Source: Balamuthia mandrillaris
Lineage: Eukaryota; Discosea; Longamoebia; Balamuthiidae
Assembly (NCBI GenBank): GCA_031835245.1
Contig: JAVKOQ010000104.1
Location: forward strand, 1-64,000
DNA length: 64,000 nucleotides
Direction of reading: 5' to 3'
The stretch's first letter is position 1. Every line of letters starts with the position of its first letter. The translations under genes and the position numbers were made by a program. Under the pieces are notes generated by a model. That model made no database searches and was not told the DNA's origin. It saw nothing but the letters and a program-made list of their open reading frames with translations. Of this stretch, positions 42,316-54,632 are shown one piece after another.

Positions 42316-43234
42316 TCAGTGGATGCGTAAGTCGGGAAGCTCGAAAGGAAGGCCTTGTGGGTCGGCTTTATCGCCCATTTGCGAAGGAGAGAAGAACCGA
42401 AAGATCATCGCAGCGCCAATCTGTTGCAGCGAGAGTTTAGCTTGAAGCTTAGAAGTAGAAAAGCTGAACAACAAGAAGAAGAAGAACAACAAGAAAACGA
42501 GAAAAGGAATGATGGAAAAGCAAGCAAACGCCTTGATGAACAATAAATGAAGGAATAAGAGCAAAGCGAACGTACCTCGTCATCAAAGTAAGACTCCAAG
42601 CACTGGTTGATCCCTTCCACATATTTCTTCATCCCTTCCAATCGCTTGCCCGACTTCTTCATCTTGCTGAACGTTCGATTGCGAGGCAGCGGATGGGGCA
42701 AGACTATCTTGGCGTAACGTTGCGTCCACACGTTGAAAGCGTAAAACTGAGAGAAGCGACGAAAGACCGTCCAACGATACTCGTGCCACTCCACTTCCAC
42801 CTGAAACATATCGTAAGCGTTGCCCGAAGAACTCACCCTCGAGTCCTTATCTTCTATCCAAAAACGAATACGAGACCAGTCGAAGCTATACCTTCTTGTT
42901 TCTACAATAACCTCTTTCTTCTGTTCTTCTTGTTCAGTTTGTTGTTGTGGAGGTTGTTGCAGCACAGGAAGAGGAGGAGGAGATGAAGAAATAGGTGGAG
43001 GTGGTTGGACTTGTCGTTGGACTTGTTGTTGAGGAGGAGGATGTCTTTGATGATGAGTTGGATGAAGAGAAGTGGGAGGAGCAGGTTTGGCAAGGATACA
43101 GGGAGGCAAGAAGGAGTGCGGTTTTGGGTCTTTGATTGATGGATTCCAGTTGCCTCGGAACCTTGGCATCTCTACCTCTCCGTTTACTGTTATGTGGTGA
43201 GATGATAAAGATGAGTAAGTGAATGAGATGGAAA

Positions 43235-43279
<45 letters not shown>

Positions 43280-43710
43280 TGATCGTACGATTGACGGTGA
43301 TCAATGGCTTCGAGAGCATCAAGCTTTGTCTGACTTCTCTCTTGTTGAGGTCCTTCTGTCGCACGTTGTACTCCTCTCTGCTCAACGGCACCGGGGGAGC
43401 CTGTCCAATGTCGTTTTCCGCCTCCTCTGTGAAGGACGGCTCCACAAAGGCAACAGGGAACCATCCCAAACGGCCATTCTTCTCTCCTTTGGCCCATCCT
43501 TCATCTGCCTCGCCGACCTGATAGAAGAGATCGCCCTGAGCGAAGGAGAGCTCCACCTCGTCCTCCGCTTGAAAGTCGCATAACGCCAACACCAACTTGC
43601 GAGAATGATACAGAGAGTCGTCGTCTCCATCTTCCAGTTTTTCTTTAGCTTTGTCGTTTGTTGCAGCTGCTTCGTGTTTTGGTGTTTGTTGTTGCTTCTG
43701 TACAGAAGCA

Positions 43711-43780
<70 letters not shown>

Positions 43781-44735
43781 CAGAAGAAAGCGAGCGAGGC
43801 CTTTGTTGGGGTTGAGGCTGTTGCTGCTGTTGCTGTTGCAGCTGGTGTTGAAGTTGTGAACGTGAACGAGCCCGTTGAGTGGGTTGCAGAGAAACGCTCA
43901 GGTCAGGTGCAGACGAGTAAGACGAAGGACCGCCGTGCAAAGGAGCGGTAGGATGCTGTTGTTGCGGTTGTTGTTGTTGCATAGGAGGCCAACGAACGGT
44001 TTTGTGTTGAGAAGAAGAAGAAGAGGAGGAGGCAGAAGAAGCAGAAGAGGAAGAAGAAAGTGAGGGAGAAGAAAGAGGAAGAGCAGGAGAAGAACGTGGG
44101 GGAGCAAGAAGAGCTGGAGAAGAAAGGGAAGGTTGGTAATGAACAGGCGGTGGAGGGACGACAGGTGGTCCTTGATGGTGCGATTGGTGGTGAGCTGGCG
44201 AGGGTTGTCGCTGCAGTGCACCTTGGTCGTTATTGCTACTGTAGGTATTAGCAACGAACGCTGCTTGAGGTGGTGGCGGCCGTTCTGGCTGAGACGGAGA
44301 GAATGGAAGTGGAGCAAAAGGAGAAGGAGAAGAGGAAAAAGGCGAAGAAGGAGTAGTTGGAAAAGCAGGAAGAGGAGGTAAAGCTGGAGGCGTCTCTGTG
44401 GTCCTTTGTGCAGAGGTTGGAGGAGGAGGAAGCGGAGGGAGCGGCGCGTTATGGCAGGAAGCAGGGTCCACGTAGGAGCTTCTGTGCGGGGCAGCAGGCA
44501 ACGGCGGCGGAGGAGCAGCAGCTCCAGCTCCAGCCCCAGCCCCAGCCGCGCCAAGCGGCCAGGAAGCACCTCCTGCTACAGCAGCAGGAGGAGCATGAGC
44601 AAGGCGCTGTGGCGGTAATGAAGGGGCGGTTGTTGTTGGTTGTGGGAGAGGAGGAAGAGGGGGAAGGGAGGGCGCCTGTGCGTTATGCGGTGGGAGGGGT
44701 GGGAGAGGAGGTTGTCTCTGTTGAGAAGGCCACAT
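42316..44735 (-). CDS. SH3-PX domain protein with Pro-rich and poly-Gln N-terminus
   Basis: Three exons: 44735-43289, 43186-42576, 42447-42316; 2190 nt, 729 aa. Residues 1-370 are Pro/Ser/Gln-rich, with ~23 consecutive Gln. An SH3 domain follows (~385-440): VLALCDFQAEDEVELSFAQG, then DEGWAKGEKNGRLGWFPVAF. After a second Pro/Gln-rich linker comes a PX domain (~585-690): YDMFQVEVEWHEYRWTVFRR, then FSQFYAFNVWTQRY, and later VLPHPLP, SGKRLEGMKKYVEGINQCL. The RRFSQFY motif is the usual phosphoinositide-binding Arg site. SH3-PX order resembles SNX9-type sorting nexins, but no BAR domain follows; NADPH-oxidase organisers are the other relatives. Likely role: endosomal or membrane scaffold linked to actin. 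A GTCGAC motif lies ~60 bp upstream. Confidence 0.87.
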
Positions 44736-45702
44736 CCTCTCTTGTTTTTTCGTGTCTATAAAAGTCTCTATTGCTGTAACGCTGTTTTTTTTTGTCGACC
44801 GCAGTTATCTCTCTCTTCTCTAGGAGGAACCCTTCCGCTGAGTTTTCGTTTCCCGTTCTTCGTTTTATTGCCCCTTTGCTCCTGAGAGAACCACGGTGCT
44901 CTTTCAGGCCCGTCTGTTTACGCTCGCGGCAGCAACAAGCAACCAGGCCTTCATTCGTATCTCCTGGACGTTTAATGTGGGCTGTGGGCTGCAAGCATGA
45001 AAGAGAGGACAGACACCGGAGAGTAGGCCGCCTTCAACCCATTCTGTTGAACCTCCCCTTCTCCTTGTGCATAGTGCTGCAATACATTGAAAAAAAAAAA
45101 AGAAAAATGAAAACAGAAAACAAATAAATAATAAAAATAATAAATAAAATAATAAATAAAAAAACCAAAGGAAAAAGGAAAATAATGAAAAAAAAAGAAA
45201 AATAAAAAAATGAAAAATGGAAAAATGAAAAATATAAAAATGAAATAAAATGAAAAATAAAACAAAGTAATATTCAATCAACAAGAGAATGAAGCAGAAG
45301 AAGAATCTGCAACAAGAACACCTTGCCATTGGCCAACCAGCTGACAGTCATAGATGGTCGTTGGTGGAAAAGGAAAGAATCGCCTTCAGACGAGGATGGA
45401 TGGATGGATGGATGGATGGATGGGGTATTCACGGAACAAGACATGTGAAGGACGCAAGTGAAGCGAAACAATGGGGGGGGGGGGGTGTGATGGCACCTTA
45501 TGTTTGCCACGGAAAAACTGGGCGAAAAAGGCAAAGAGTCACCACGCCCAATAATGCTGCGCTGTACAATGAACGTCAATACTTTCTTCTTTGCTTCTTC
45601 TTCATTCTGCCTCTTCACCTAACTGCCAAGCGATCCCTATAAATAAAGGATGATGGCCAAGCGTAACTCTCAACTCACAAGCAAACAACAACAACAGCAA
45701 CA
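44736..45702. other. Intergenic region with A-rich minisatellite and simple repeats
   Basis: Between divergent starts at 44735 and 45703. 45115-45270 is an almost pure A/T/G purine-rich tract with recurring AAAATGAAAAA/AATAAATA units. A (GGAT)n run lies at ~45396-45422 and a run of about 11 G at ~45475-45484. A TATAAATA-like box lies at ~45640, ~65 bp upstream of the haloperoxidase ATG. ORFs across it lack domain content. Confidence 0.5.
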
Positions 45703-47313
45703 ATGAACAAACACCTGAGCCTTTGGCTCCTCCTCTTCACTTTCTCGGCTGTCCTCCCGCTCTCCTCCAGCCAACCTCTGGCGGACATCCTCTACCTCCA
45801 GAACAACGTCCCGGTGCTCTTCTCCTGGATCAATGCCATCGTCCCCACGCTCGTCACGCTGGAACCGCCTTACCTGCTGCGCACCACCGCCTACGTCACC
45901 ACCGCATGGTTCGACAGCTGGGCGCAGTACCAAAGCACCGCTCTGGGCTCCATCTCCGGGGCGGCCTATCGTCAACCCGCTTCGGAGAGAAACGATTCCA
46001 ACATCGAACAAGCCCTCAGCTATGCCACTTACTTTGTGGTTCTGGATCTGCTCCCCTCGACCGAGCCCGCCCTCACGGAGCTCATGGCCGACCTGGGCTT
46101 TCCGTTGAATGGCAGCGTGGAGGAGGATACCCCTCGATGGGTTGGAACTAGCGTGGCAGAGGACATCATCGACTTCATGCACCGAGATGGCATGAACCAG
46201 CTGGGAGACGTGCTCGGCAGTCGCCACCTGCAAAGGAGCTTCCAACACCATCAGAGGGCCTACCTGGACTACACTGCCTACCATCCCGTCAACACGTTTG
46301 ACCGCCTGAACAACCCGGATCGTTGGCAGCCGCTCATGACGCAGGACTCCCTCCACGTCTGGTTCGTGCAATCCCACATCGTGCCGCACATCCGCTATGC
46401 CGCTGGCTTCGGCTTCTCCTCAGCCGACCAAGAGCTCCAAGGAACGACCCTCTCCCCAGTTTCTTTCACCGAGGATGAAGAGCAGTACCGCGCCCAGGCC
46501 GAGGAGGTCATCGACAGGGTCTCCTCCCTGACGGACCGGCAGAAGGTCCTGGCGGAGTACTTTGAGAGCAAGGTCATGTCCTTGGCCTTTCCCTTCGTCC
46601 ACTTTGCGCGCGAGGACAGCTTTGACCTGTCCGAGTTCATCCAAGGCGACTTCTACCTGAACCAGGCCCTTTGGAACGCCGCCATTCTTGCCTGGAGAGA
46701 GAAGCTTCGCTTCGACGCCGTTCGCCCCGTCTCAGCCATCCGCTTCCTCCACGAGGACGATGATATAGAGGGCTGGGGCGGGCCCGGACGCGGCACCGTC
46801 TCCCTGAAAGGCCGCGAATGGAGGTCCTACCTGAAGACCATGCAGCACTCCGAGTTTCCCTCCGGCTCCAGCTGCTTCTGCTCCGCCTTCGTCGGCGCTC
46901 TGACCCGTCTGTTCGGAGAGGAGCGAGCCCAAAACTTCAACTACACCGTCGCCTTCCCGGCGGGCAGCTCCAACGTCGAGCCCGGCGTGACCCCGCAGGA
47001 GGACATCGTTCACAGCTGGAGCACCCTGGAGGACTACCTCGAGGAGTGCGGGCAGAGCAGGGTGAACGGCGGGGTGCACTTTCGCCCTTCGGTGGACGCT
47101 GCCTTTGAGATCTGCGACCAGGCGGCTGACCTCGCGTGGGGCAAGTACCAAAGCTATTTGGATGGAAGCGGCGAGGTGAGGGACCCCGAGGACCGTGATG
47201 TCTACGACGACGACGACCACGAAGAAGACGGCAGCGGCAGCAGCGACGACGGCGAAGATGGCGGCGAGAGCGGCTCCTCCTCTGCTTCTGCCCTTTCTTC
47301 CTTTTTCTATTGA
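45703..47313 (+). CDS. Secreted vanadium-haloperoxidase-like protein (PAP2 superfamily)
   Basis: Intronless, 536 aa, distinctly GC-rich compared with its neighbours. Signal peptide MNKHLSLWLLLFTFSAVLPL. The C-terminal half carries the PAP2/vanadium-haloperoxidase active-site blocks in order: WREKLRFDAVRPVSAIRFL (K-x6-RP), HSEFPSGSSCFCSAFVGALT (PSG motif), and SRVNGGVHFRPSVDA (R...GG.HF). The His expected right after PSG in PSGH is Ser here, so oxidation chemistry may differ or this is a known sub-branch. The N-terminal all-alpha half is typical of haloperoxidases that act on organic substrates or halides. The tail after ~500 is Asp/Glu/Ser/Gly-rich. No intron, different base composition and bacterial/fungal relatives make horizontal transfer possible (inference). 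Confidence 0.82.
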   Translation: MNKHLSLWLLLFTFSAVLPLSSSQPLADILYLQNNVPVLFSWINAIVPTLVTLEPPYLLRTTAYVTTAWFDSWAQYQSTALGSISGAAYRQPASERNDSNIEQALSYATYFVVLDLLPSTEPALTELMADLGFPLNGSVEEDTPRWVGTSVAEDIIDFMHRDGMNQLGDVLGSRHLQRSFQHHQRAYLDYTAYHPVNTFDRLNNPDRWQPLMTQDSLHVWFVQSHIVPHIRYAAGFGFSSADQELQGTTLSPVSFTEDEEQYRAQAEEVIDRVSSLTDRQKVLAEYFESKVMSLAFPFVHFAREDSFDLSEFIQGDFYLNQALWNAAILAWREKLRFDAVRPVSAIRFLHEDDDIEGWGGPGRGTVSLKGREWRSYLKTMQHSEFPSGSSCFCSAFVGALTRLFGEERAQNFNYTVAFPAGSSNVEPGVTPQEDIVHSWSTLEDYLEECGQSRVNGGVHFRPSVDAAFEICDQAADLAWGKYQSYLDGSGEVRDPEDRDVYDDDDHEEDGSGSSDDGEDGGESGSSSASALSSFFY

Positions 47314-47486
47314 TAATCGAAACTTTGTTAAATTTTTCTTGTTTATTTGTGATTTTTTCAAATATTAACAATATTTTGAAATATTCTTTCAATTATTTAT
47401 AATTTTTCTTCTCTCTTCTCTTCTCTTCTCTTCGTCATTCTCTTCACTTCTCTCTCCTCTCCTCTCCTCTTCTTCTCTTCCCTTTG

Positions 47487-47523
<37 letters not shown>

Positions 47524-47537
47524 TTCTCCCTCAACGG
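47314..47537. other. Convergent 3' spacer with CT-rich tracts
   Basis: Between the haloperoxidase stop and the carrier stop. An AT-rich stretch is followed by TCTCTTC repeats and (CT)n at 47493-47517. No gene seen. Confidence 0.5.
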
Positions 47538-48966
47538 TTAGGAAGTATGGTACCAGTTGTTGACGAAGCTTTCCATCAATGGCCACATCTCCACCACCAG
47601 CAGCGTCGTCATGAAACGAATAGGATTGACGATGACTCTCCTGCCCAACGCCGGAAAGAGCGATTGCCATCCTTCACGCTCGACCAGCCAACGAAGACAG
47701 CCCTTCAAGTTGTTGGTGGAGTCGAGAAGACCAGCACGTATCCATTCTTGAGCCATTGGTTGAGCTTGCAGTTGGAGTCGAAGACGAGCCACGTCCAATG
47801 GAGAACATAGTACTGTCACCGTTATTCCTGTATTTTGGTATTTCAAGTGAGTTGTTGAAAGACAAAATAAGAAGAAGAAAGGAAAGGAGAAAAATAAGAA
47901 GAGAGGATCAAAATCGCGAGTGAGAGAGAGTCAGAAAGAAAAGTAGGCAACTGAGAATAAGCGGCGCTAAGCGAAAATAAGACAAACAAGGAGCAACAGA
48001 CCCGAAATGGCGCCAAGTAAAAGAACACGATAGAATAACCGACTGCGGAAGTAGTACATTTGTCCCAAAGTTCTATAAATACCAGCAAACAAGCCACCAA
48101 AGCAAGCACTCCAAAGCATGTGTGCCATCATTCCACCAGTCAGGCATGATAATACTCCTTTCCATCCTCCCTCTGTTATAGAGTTAAATAAAGGAAGAAG
48201 AGTCAAAAAAAAGAGAACCATCAGAGAGGAAAGGGGGAAGGAGAGAAAGAAGGAACAAAGCGAGGAAACGCGAGAAAGAGAGAAGACATCAACACCAAAA
48301 AAACACAAAACCTCCGGTGCGAACATTCCTCCAATTTGCAGGATTGAACAGGCCCTCAGAAGTTCCCCACACACGACACCGAAGATAAAGCACACTGAAC
48401 GGAGCAGTGACGAGTCCACCGAGAGTTCCGTTCACGCCACCAATGAACAGCTCCTTGCACAAGGTGCCAAACAGGCCGTAATACTTTGTGTCCAACTCGT
48501 CCTCCTCTGCCCAAGCGTCGTTCTCTTCCTCATCGTCATAGTACCACTCCTCTCCATCTTCTCCCACTTCGTAGTACCGTTCAGCTGCTCTTCTTTGTCG
48601 TTCTTCTTCTTCTTCTGCTTGTTCTTCCTGATCTTCTTCTCCTCTACTTTCATCAAGGTTGGAATTATTGTCGACATCGGGGTTCGCGTCAGCCGCAGCC
48701 GCAGCGGCACGGCGACGAAAGTAGTTGCGAAGAAAGTGGTCCGACTGAAGCTTCACAAAGACTTTGGAGAAGACGCTGCCAAAGACGAAAGGCACGTAGC
48801 CATGAAACCGTTCGGGGGAGAGCAGGGACAAGAGGGACGGCGGCTCGCGGTGAGGAGCAGCGGCAGGAAGCATGGAGAGTGTGGCGGCGGACTCGAAGGG
48901 GAACACCAAAGTCTCCGAAAAGAGGCAGGAGGTGAGCATCTGGGTGGTCGGCAGTCGATCCCCCAT
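47538..48966 (-). CDS. Divergent mitochondrial carrier-like protein with acidic insertion
   Basis: Three exons: 48966-48312, 48172-48002, 47827-47538; 1116 nt, 371 aa. The start is the ATG at 48966 (MGDRLPTTQML). Three carrier-like repeats are suggested by P-x-[DE/S]-like kinks: LFSETLVFPFESAATLSML, then GGVNGTLGGLVTAPFSVLYL followed by RCRV, then TVLCSPLDVARLRLQLQ with a typical PLDVARLRLQ (P-x-D-x-x-R). Gly-rich helices and a C-terminal half with GRRVIVNPIRFM fit SLC25 proteins. Between repeats 1 and 2 is an ~85-residue Glu/Asp/Ala/Tyr-rich insertion, absent from ordinary carriers, which would sit in a matrix or intermembrane loop. The substrate cannot be predicted. The motifs are weak enough that another membrane-protein family is possible. 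Confidence 0.65.
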
Positions 48967-49319
48967 TTTTTTTTTGTGCTTCTCTTTTTCTTTGCCGGTT
49001 GGTTTGGTTGTCCACAAAACGAGAAGAGTTTGTCATGAGAAGCCACGTCAGCTTTATTTTCCGAATTCCAAACATTCTTTTGATTAGCCATGCCTGAGGG
49101 GTAGGAATGTGTCGTTTCGATAACTTACCTTTTTAAGAATTTTAAAGCCAATAAATCGCAACCGAACAAAACTAAGGGAAAAGCTTGACCAAAACAGCAG
49201 TCCACCGCCACGTCCGTTTGACCGTTGCAAGCATTATATTCCACTCGATCCACTCAGGGCGACTTTTTTTTTAAAACAAAGCGTTCGCTTGTTGAAATCG
49301 ATCCAAAGAACTGCAAGGA

Positions 49320-50870
49320 ATGGGTTGTAGTGTCTCAACGCCAGCATCTGGTGCCTTGGTCGGCTCTGGTATGCGCCTGTCTTTCTTTGCCCTGTTTATT
49401 GTTAACTTGTTTGTTGTGAAAATAGAACGAATACGAACAGCACAAGATGAAGCCAAAGAAGATGGTTTCGAAGGAGCGGAAGCGGACTCGTTCGTAACAG
49501 CTTCTCTACAGCAAAGTAAAAACAAGGAAAATGAAAATGAAAAAGAAGGAACAAATATGGTAGGGGAAGAAGTAGACGCAGCAATATCGCAGAGAGAAGC
49601 GGAGGAACAAAGTAAACAAATAGAGGAGGAAGACGAAAGGAATCGCCTTGAAGACGAAGAAAGAAAACGCAAAGAGGACGAAGAACGCAAACGAAAGCGA
49701 AAAGAGAAAGAGGAAAGAAAACAAAAAGAGGAAGAAGAACAACAACGAAAGGTAGAAGAAAGAAAGCGAATGGAGGAAGAGGAAAGGAAACGAAAAGAGT
49801 TGGAAGAGGAGCGAAAGCGAAATCTAGAAGAAGAAGAAAGAAATCACAAAGCAGAAGAGGAAAGAAAGCGAAAGCAGGAGGAAAAAAGGATACGCCTTGA
49901 AGAGGAGGAGCAAAAGCGAAAGCTAGAAGAAGCAAGAAAACAAGTAGAGGAAAGAAAGCGAAAGGAGACGGAGGAAAAGATGCACCTGGAGGCAGAAAGA
50001 AAGAAACACGAAGAGGAAGAAAAGAAACAGCTTGAAGCAGAGGAAAGAAGGCGAAGAATAGAAAAAGAGGAAGAGGAGAAAACGCGGAAGGAAGCAGAGA
50101 AAAGAGAACGAAAAGAGGAAGAAAGAAAGCAAGAAGAGAAGAAGAAAATTCAGGTTGAAGAAGAGGAAAGAAAACTGAAAGAAGAAGAGAGAAAGCGCCT
50201 TGAAGAAGCGGAAAAGCAAAACAGACGAAACGAGAACGAGGAAAGAAAACGCGGGGAGGATGACGAAAGAAAACGAAAAGAGAGAGAACAGGAATTAGAA
50301 GAAAGTGAAGGTGAAGGCGAAGCTATCGAAGATGAAGGTGAAGGTGAAGGTGAAGGCGAAGGCGAAGCTGAGGAAGTGGAAGAAGACATAATGGTATCCA
50401 TAGAAGACGAGACCACCGAAACCACCACCCCGGACAAAGCACAACAAGAAGTCAACGCCGTCTCGTCAAAGAGCCGCAAGACAAACCCATTCTTCGCCAG
50501 AGGAGGTGGAGGCGAAGGAGGAAAGCCTCTTGTGAGAACGGTCTCCACCTTCGATGCAAAACGGAATATGGTGGAGAACGCGTTGCGCTTGGGCAGAAGC
50601 AAGAGCTTCATGTGGCCAAAGCAAGAGGAGGAGGAAGAGCCGGCAGATCGTCTGACAGCCAGGTTCTTGCGGGAGAGTCAAGAGGAGATTGAGTTGGTCG
50701 ATGCAGAGACTGCAAAATTAGAAGAAGAGATTCGGCGATTGGAAGAAGAAATGGAAGGCGACGATGAGGAGGATGAAGAAGATGACGAGGACGAAGATGA
50801 GGATGACGAGGATGCGGATGAGGATGAGGATGAGGATGGAGAAGAAGAGCGGTTGGAATCTGAAGAATAG
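49320..50870 (+). CDS. MGC-start Glu/Lys/Arg coiled-coil protein
   Basis: The full frame is open, but 49369-49425 has a good donor (GTATGC) and acceptor (AAATAG) and is 57 nt, a multiple of three. Splicing gives exons 49320-49368 and 49426-50870, 497 aa. The intronic stretch would otherwise encode a false TM segment (LSFFALFIVNLFVV). MGCSVSTPAS is a candidate N-myristoylation/palmitoylation signal. Residues ~65-330 are one long highly charged coiled coil or single alpha-helix (ERKRKEDEERKRKRK pattern). Residues ~340-380 are acidic; ~400-470 hold a mixed stretch (FFARGGGGEGGKPLVRTVST); the end is Asp/Glu-only. Probably a lipid-anchored scaffold; no family recognised. Confidence 0.65.
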   Translation: MGCSVSTPASGALVGSGMRLSFFALFIVNLFVVKIERIRTAQDEAKEDGFEGAEADSFVTASLQQSKNKENENEKEGTNMVGEEVDAAISQREAEEQSKQIEEEDERNRLEDEERKRKEDEERKRKRKEKEERKQKEEEEQQRKVEERKRMEEEERKRKELEEERKRNLEEEERNHKAEEERKRKQEEKRIRLEEEEQKRKLEEARKQVEERKRKETEEKMHLEAERKKHEEEEKKQLEAEERRRRIEKEEEEKTRKEAEKRERKEEERKQEEKKKIQVEEEERKLKEEERKRLEEAEKQNRRNENEERKRGEDDERKRKEREQELEESEGEGEAIEDEGEGEGEGEGEAEEVEEDIMVSIEDETTETTTPDKAQQEVNAVSSKSRKTNPFFARGGGGEGGKPLVRTVSTFDAKRNMVENALRLGRSKSFMWPKQEEEEEPADRLTARFLRESQEEIELVDAETAKLEEEIRRLEEEMEGDDEEDEEDDEDEDEDDEDADEDEDEDGEEERLESEE

Positions 50871-51285
50871 TGAAAGCAAGGATAAACACATACTTCAAAA
50901 ATAAGTTATGAAAGAGAAAAAGTTAGAATGATAAATAAGTAAAGTAAGGTTTGCTTGTTTTTTCCTAAATACTATTCTCTTCCTTGTTCTTGTTGTACTT
51001 TTTATACATCTTCTGGGTGCTTTGTTCTCGTTCAAGTTCTGGGTCTTGTTCTTTCTTCCATTAGGTTGAAGGTATGTTTCTCTTTTTTGTTCTTGTTCCA
51101 CTTAAATTGTTTCTGTTTCTTTGGTTCTGCTCTCCTCTCCCCTCTTTCTTTCTGATCTCTCCTCAATCTATCATCTATCTTGAAAAAGCTTACAAAGGAA
51201 GCAGCATCTCTCTTTCAGTTCCTTCCAATAACAAACGAAACAAAGAAAAGAAATGAAAATGAAATACATACCATACCTCAGCATA
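50871..51285. other. Convergent 3' spacer
   Basis: About 400 bp, T-rich on the plus strand, between convergent stops. No repeat, RNA gene or ORF of note. Confidence 0.5.
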
Positions 51286-54005
<2,720 letters not shown>

Positions 54006-54051
54006 TTTGCTCTTTCTTTTTTTTTTGGCCCCTCATTTTGGGCTGACTTTA

Positions 54052-54127
54052 TGTCGACATTTGTTATAACACGTCAGCTGCCGGAATATAATGTCGACGC
54101 ACTAAGTCGACATTATATTATGTCGAC
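54052..54127. promoter_or_regulatory. Cluster of four GTCGAC motifs including a 14-bp stem inverted repeat
   Basis: GTCGAC occurs four times in ~75 bp between the divergent RAVER-like and MLO-like genes. Positions 54085-54098 and 54106-54119 are exact reverse complements (AATATAATGTCGAC) around a 7-nt loop. The location 50-110 bp from the minus-strand start suggests a bidirectional promoter element. Confidence 0.5.
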
Positions 54128-54358
54128 TAAAATAGATTAATTGAGCGTTTTGATTTTTGATTGGGTTATCAAAACAATTGAGATAATTGTGTGACTGAGC
54201 TCGGCTATGCGAAGAAAAAGGCGTCGTGGTCTTCTTCTTCTTCTTCGGTTTAGCGGACTTGAAGGAAAAGTTCACCCTTTTCCCGGTCTCTCTTGCTTTC
54301 CTCTTCCAACAGAAATCCTGTATTTAAAAACGAACACTACAGAGCTCAACCCGACGCC

Positions 54359-54579
54359 ATGGCGCTGTTCTCTCTTGCGATCGTGAGTATATGCGTCCTG
54401 TTCCTGTCGCAAGGTTTTTCGTTGCTCTCCGAGGCCTTGCTTCGGGTCATGATCGGCTTCAAAATCCCTCAGCAGTTCATGTCGGCCCTGTTCAAGGAGC
54501 TTTCCATCTTAGGCGTTATCTCTTTCTTCCTCTTTGCGCTTACTTACTCCAAAATACTTCCAGAGGTACTCTTCTTCTT

Positions 54580-54632
<53 letters not shown>

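Noticed and set aside
45115-45329. Phe/Leu-rich minus-strand ORFs over the A-rich tract
   Set aside because: Low-complexity A/T repeat translation (poly-Phe/Tyr); no membrane-protein pattern beyond the repeat.
46732-47392. Minus-strand 209-aa and 151-aa ORFs within the haloperoxidase gene
   Set aside because: Shadow frames caused by high GC and few stops; the plus strand has signal peptide and active-site motifs.
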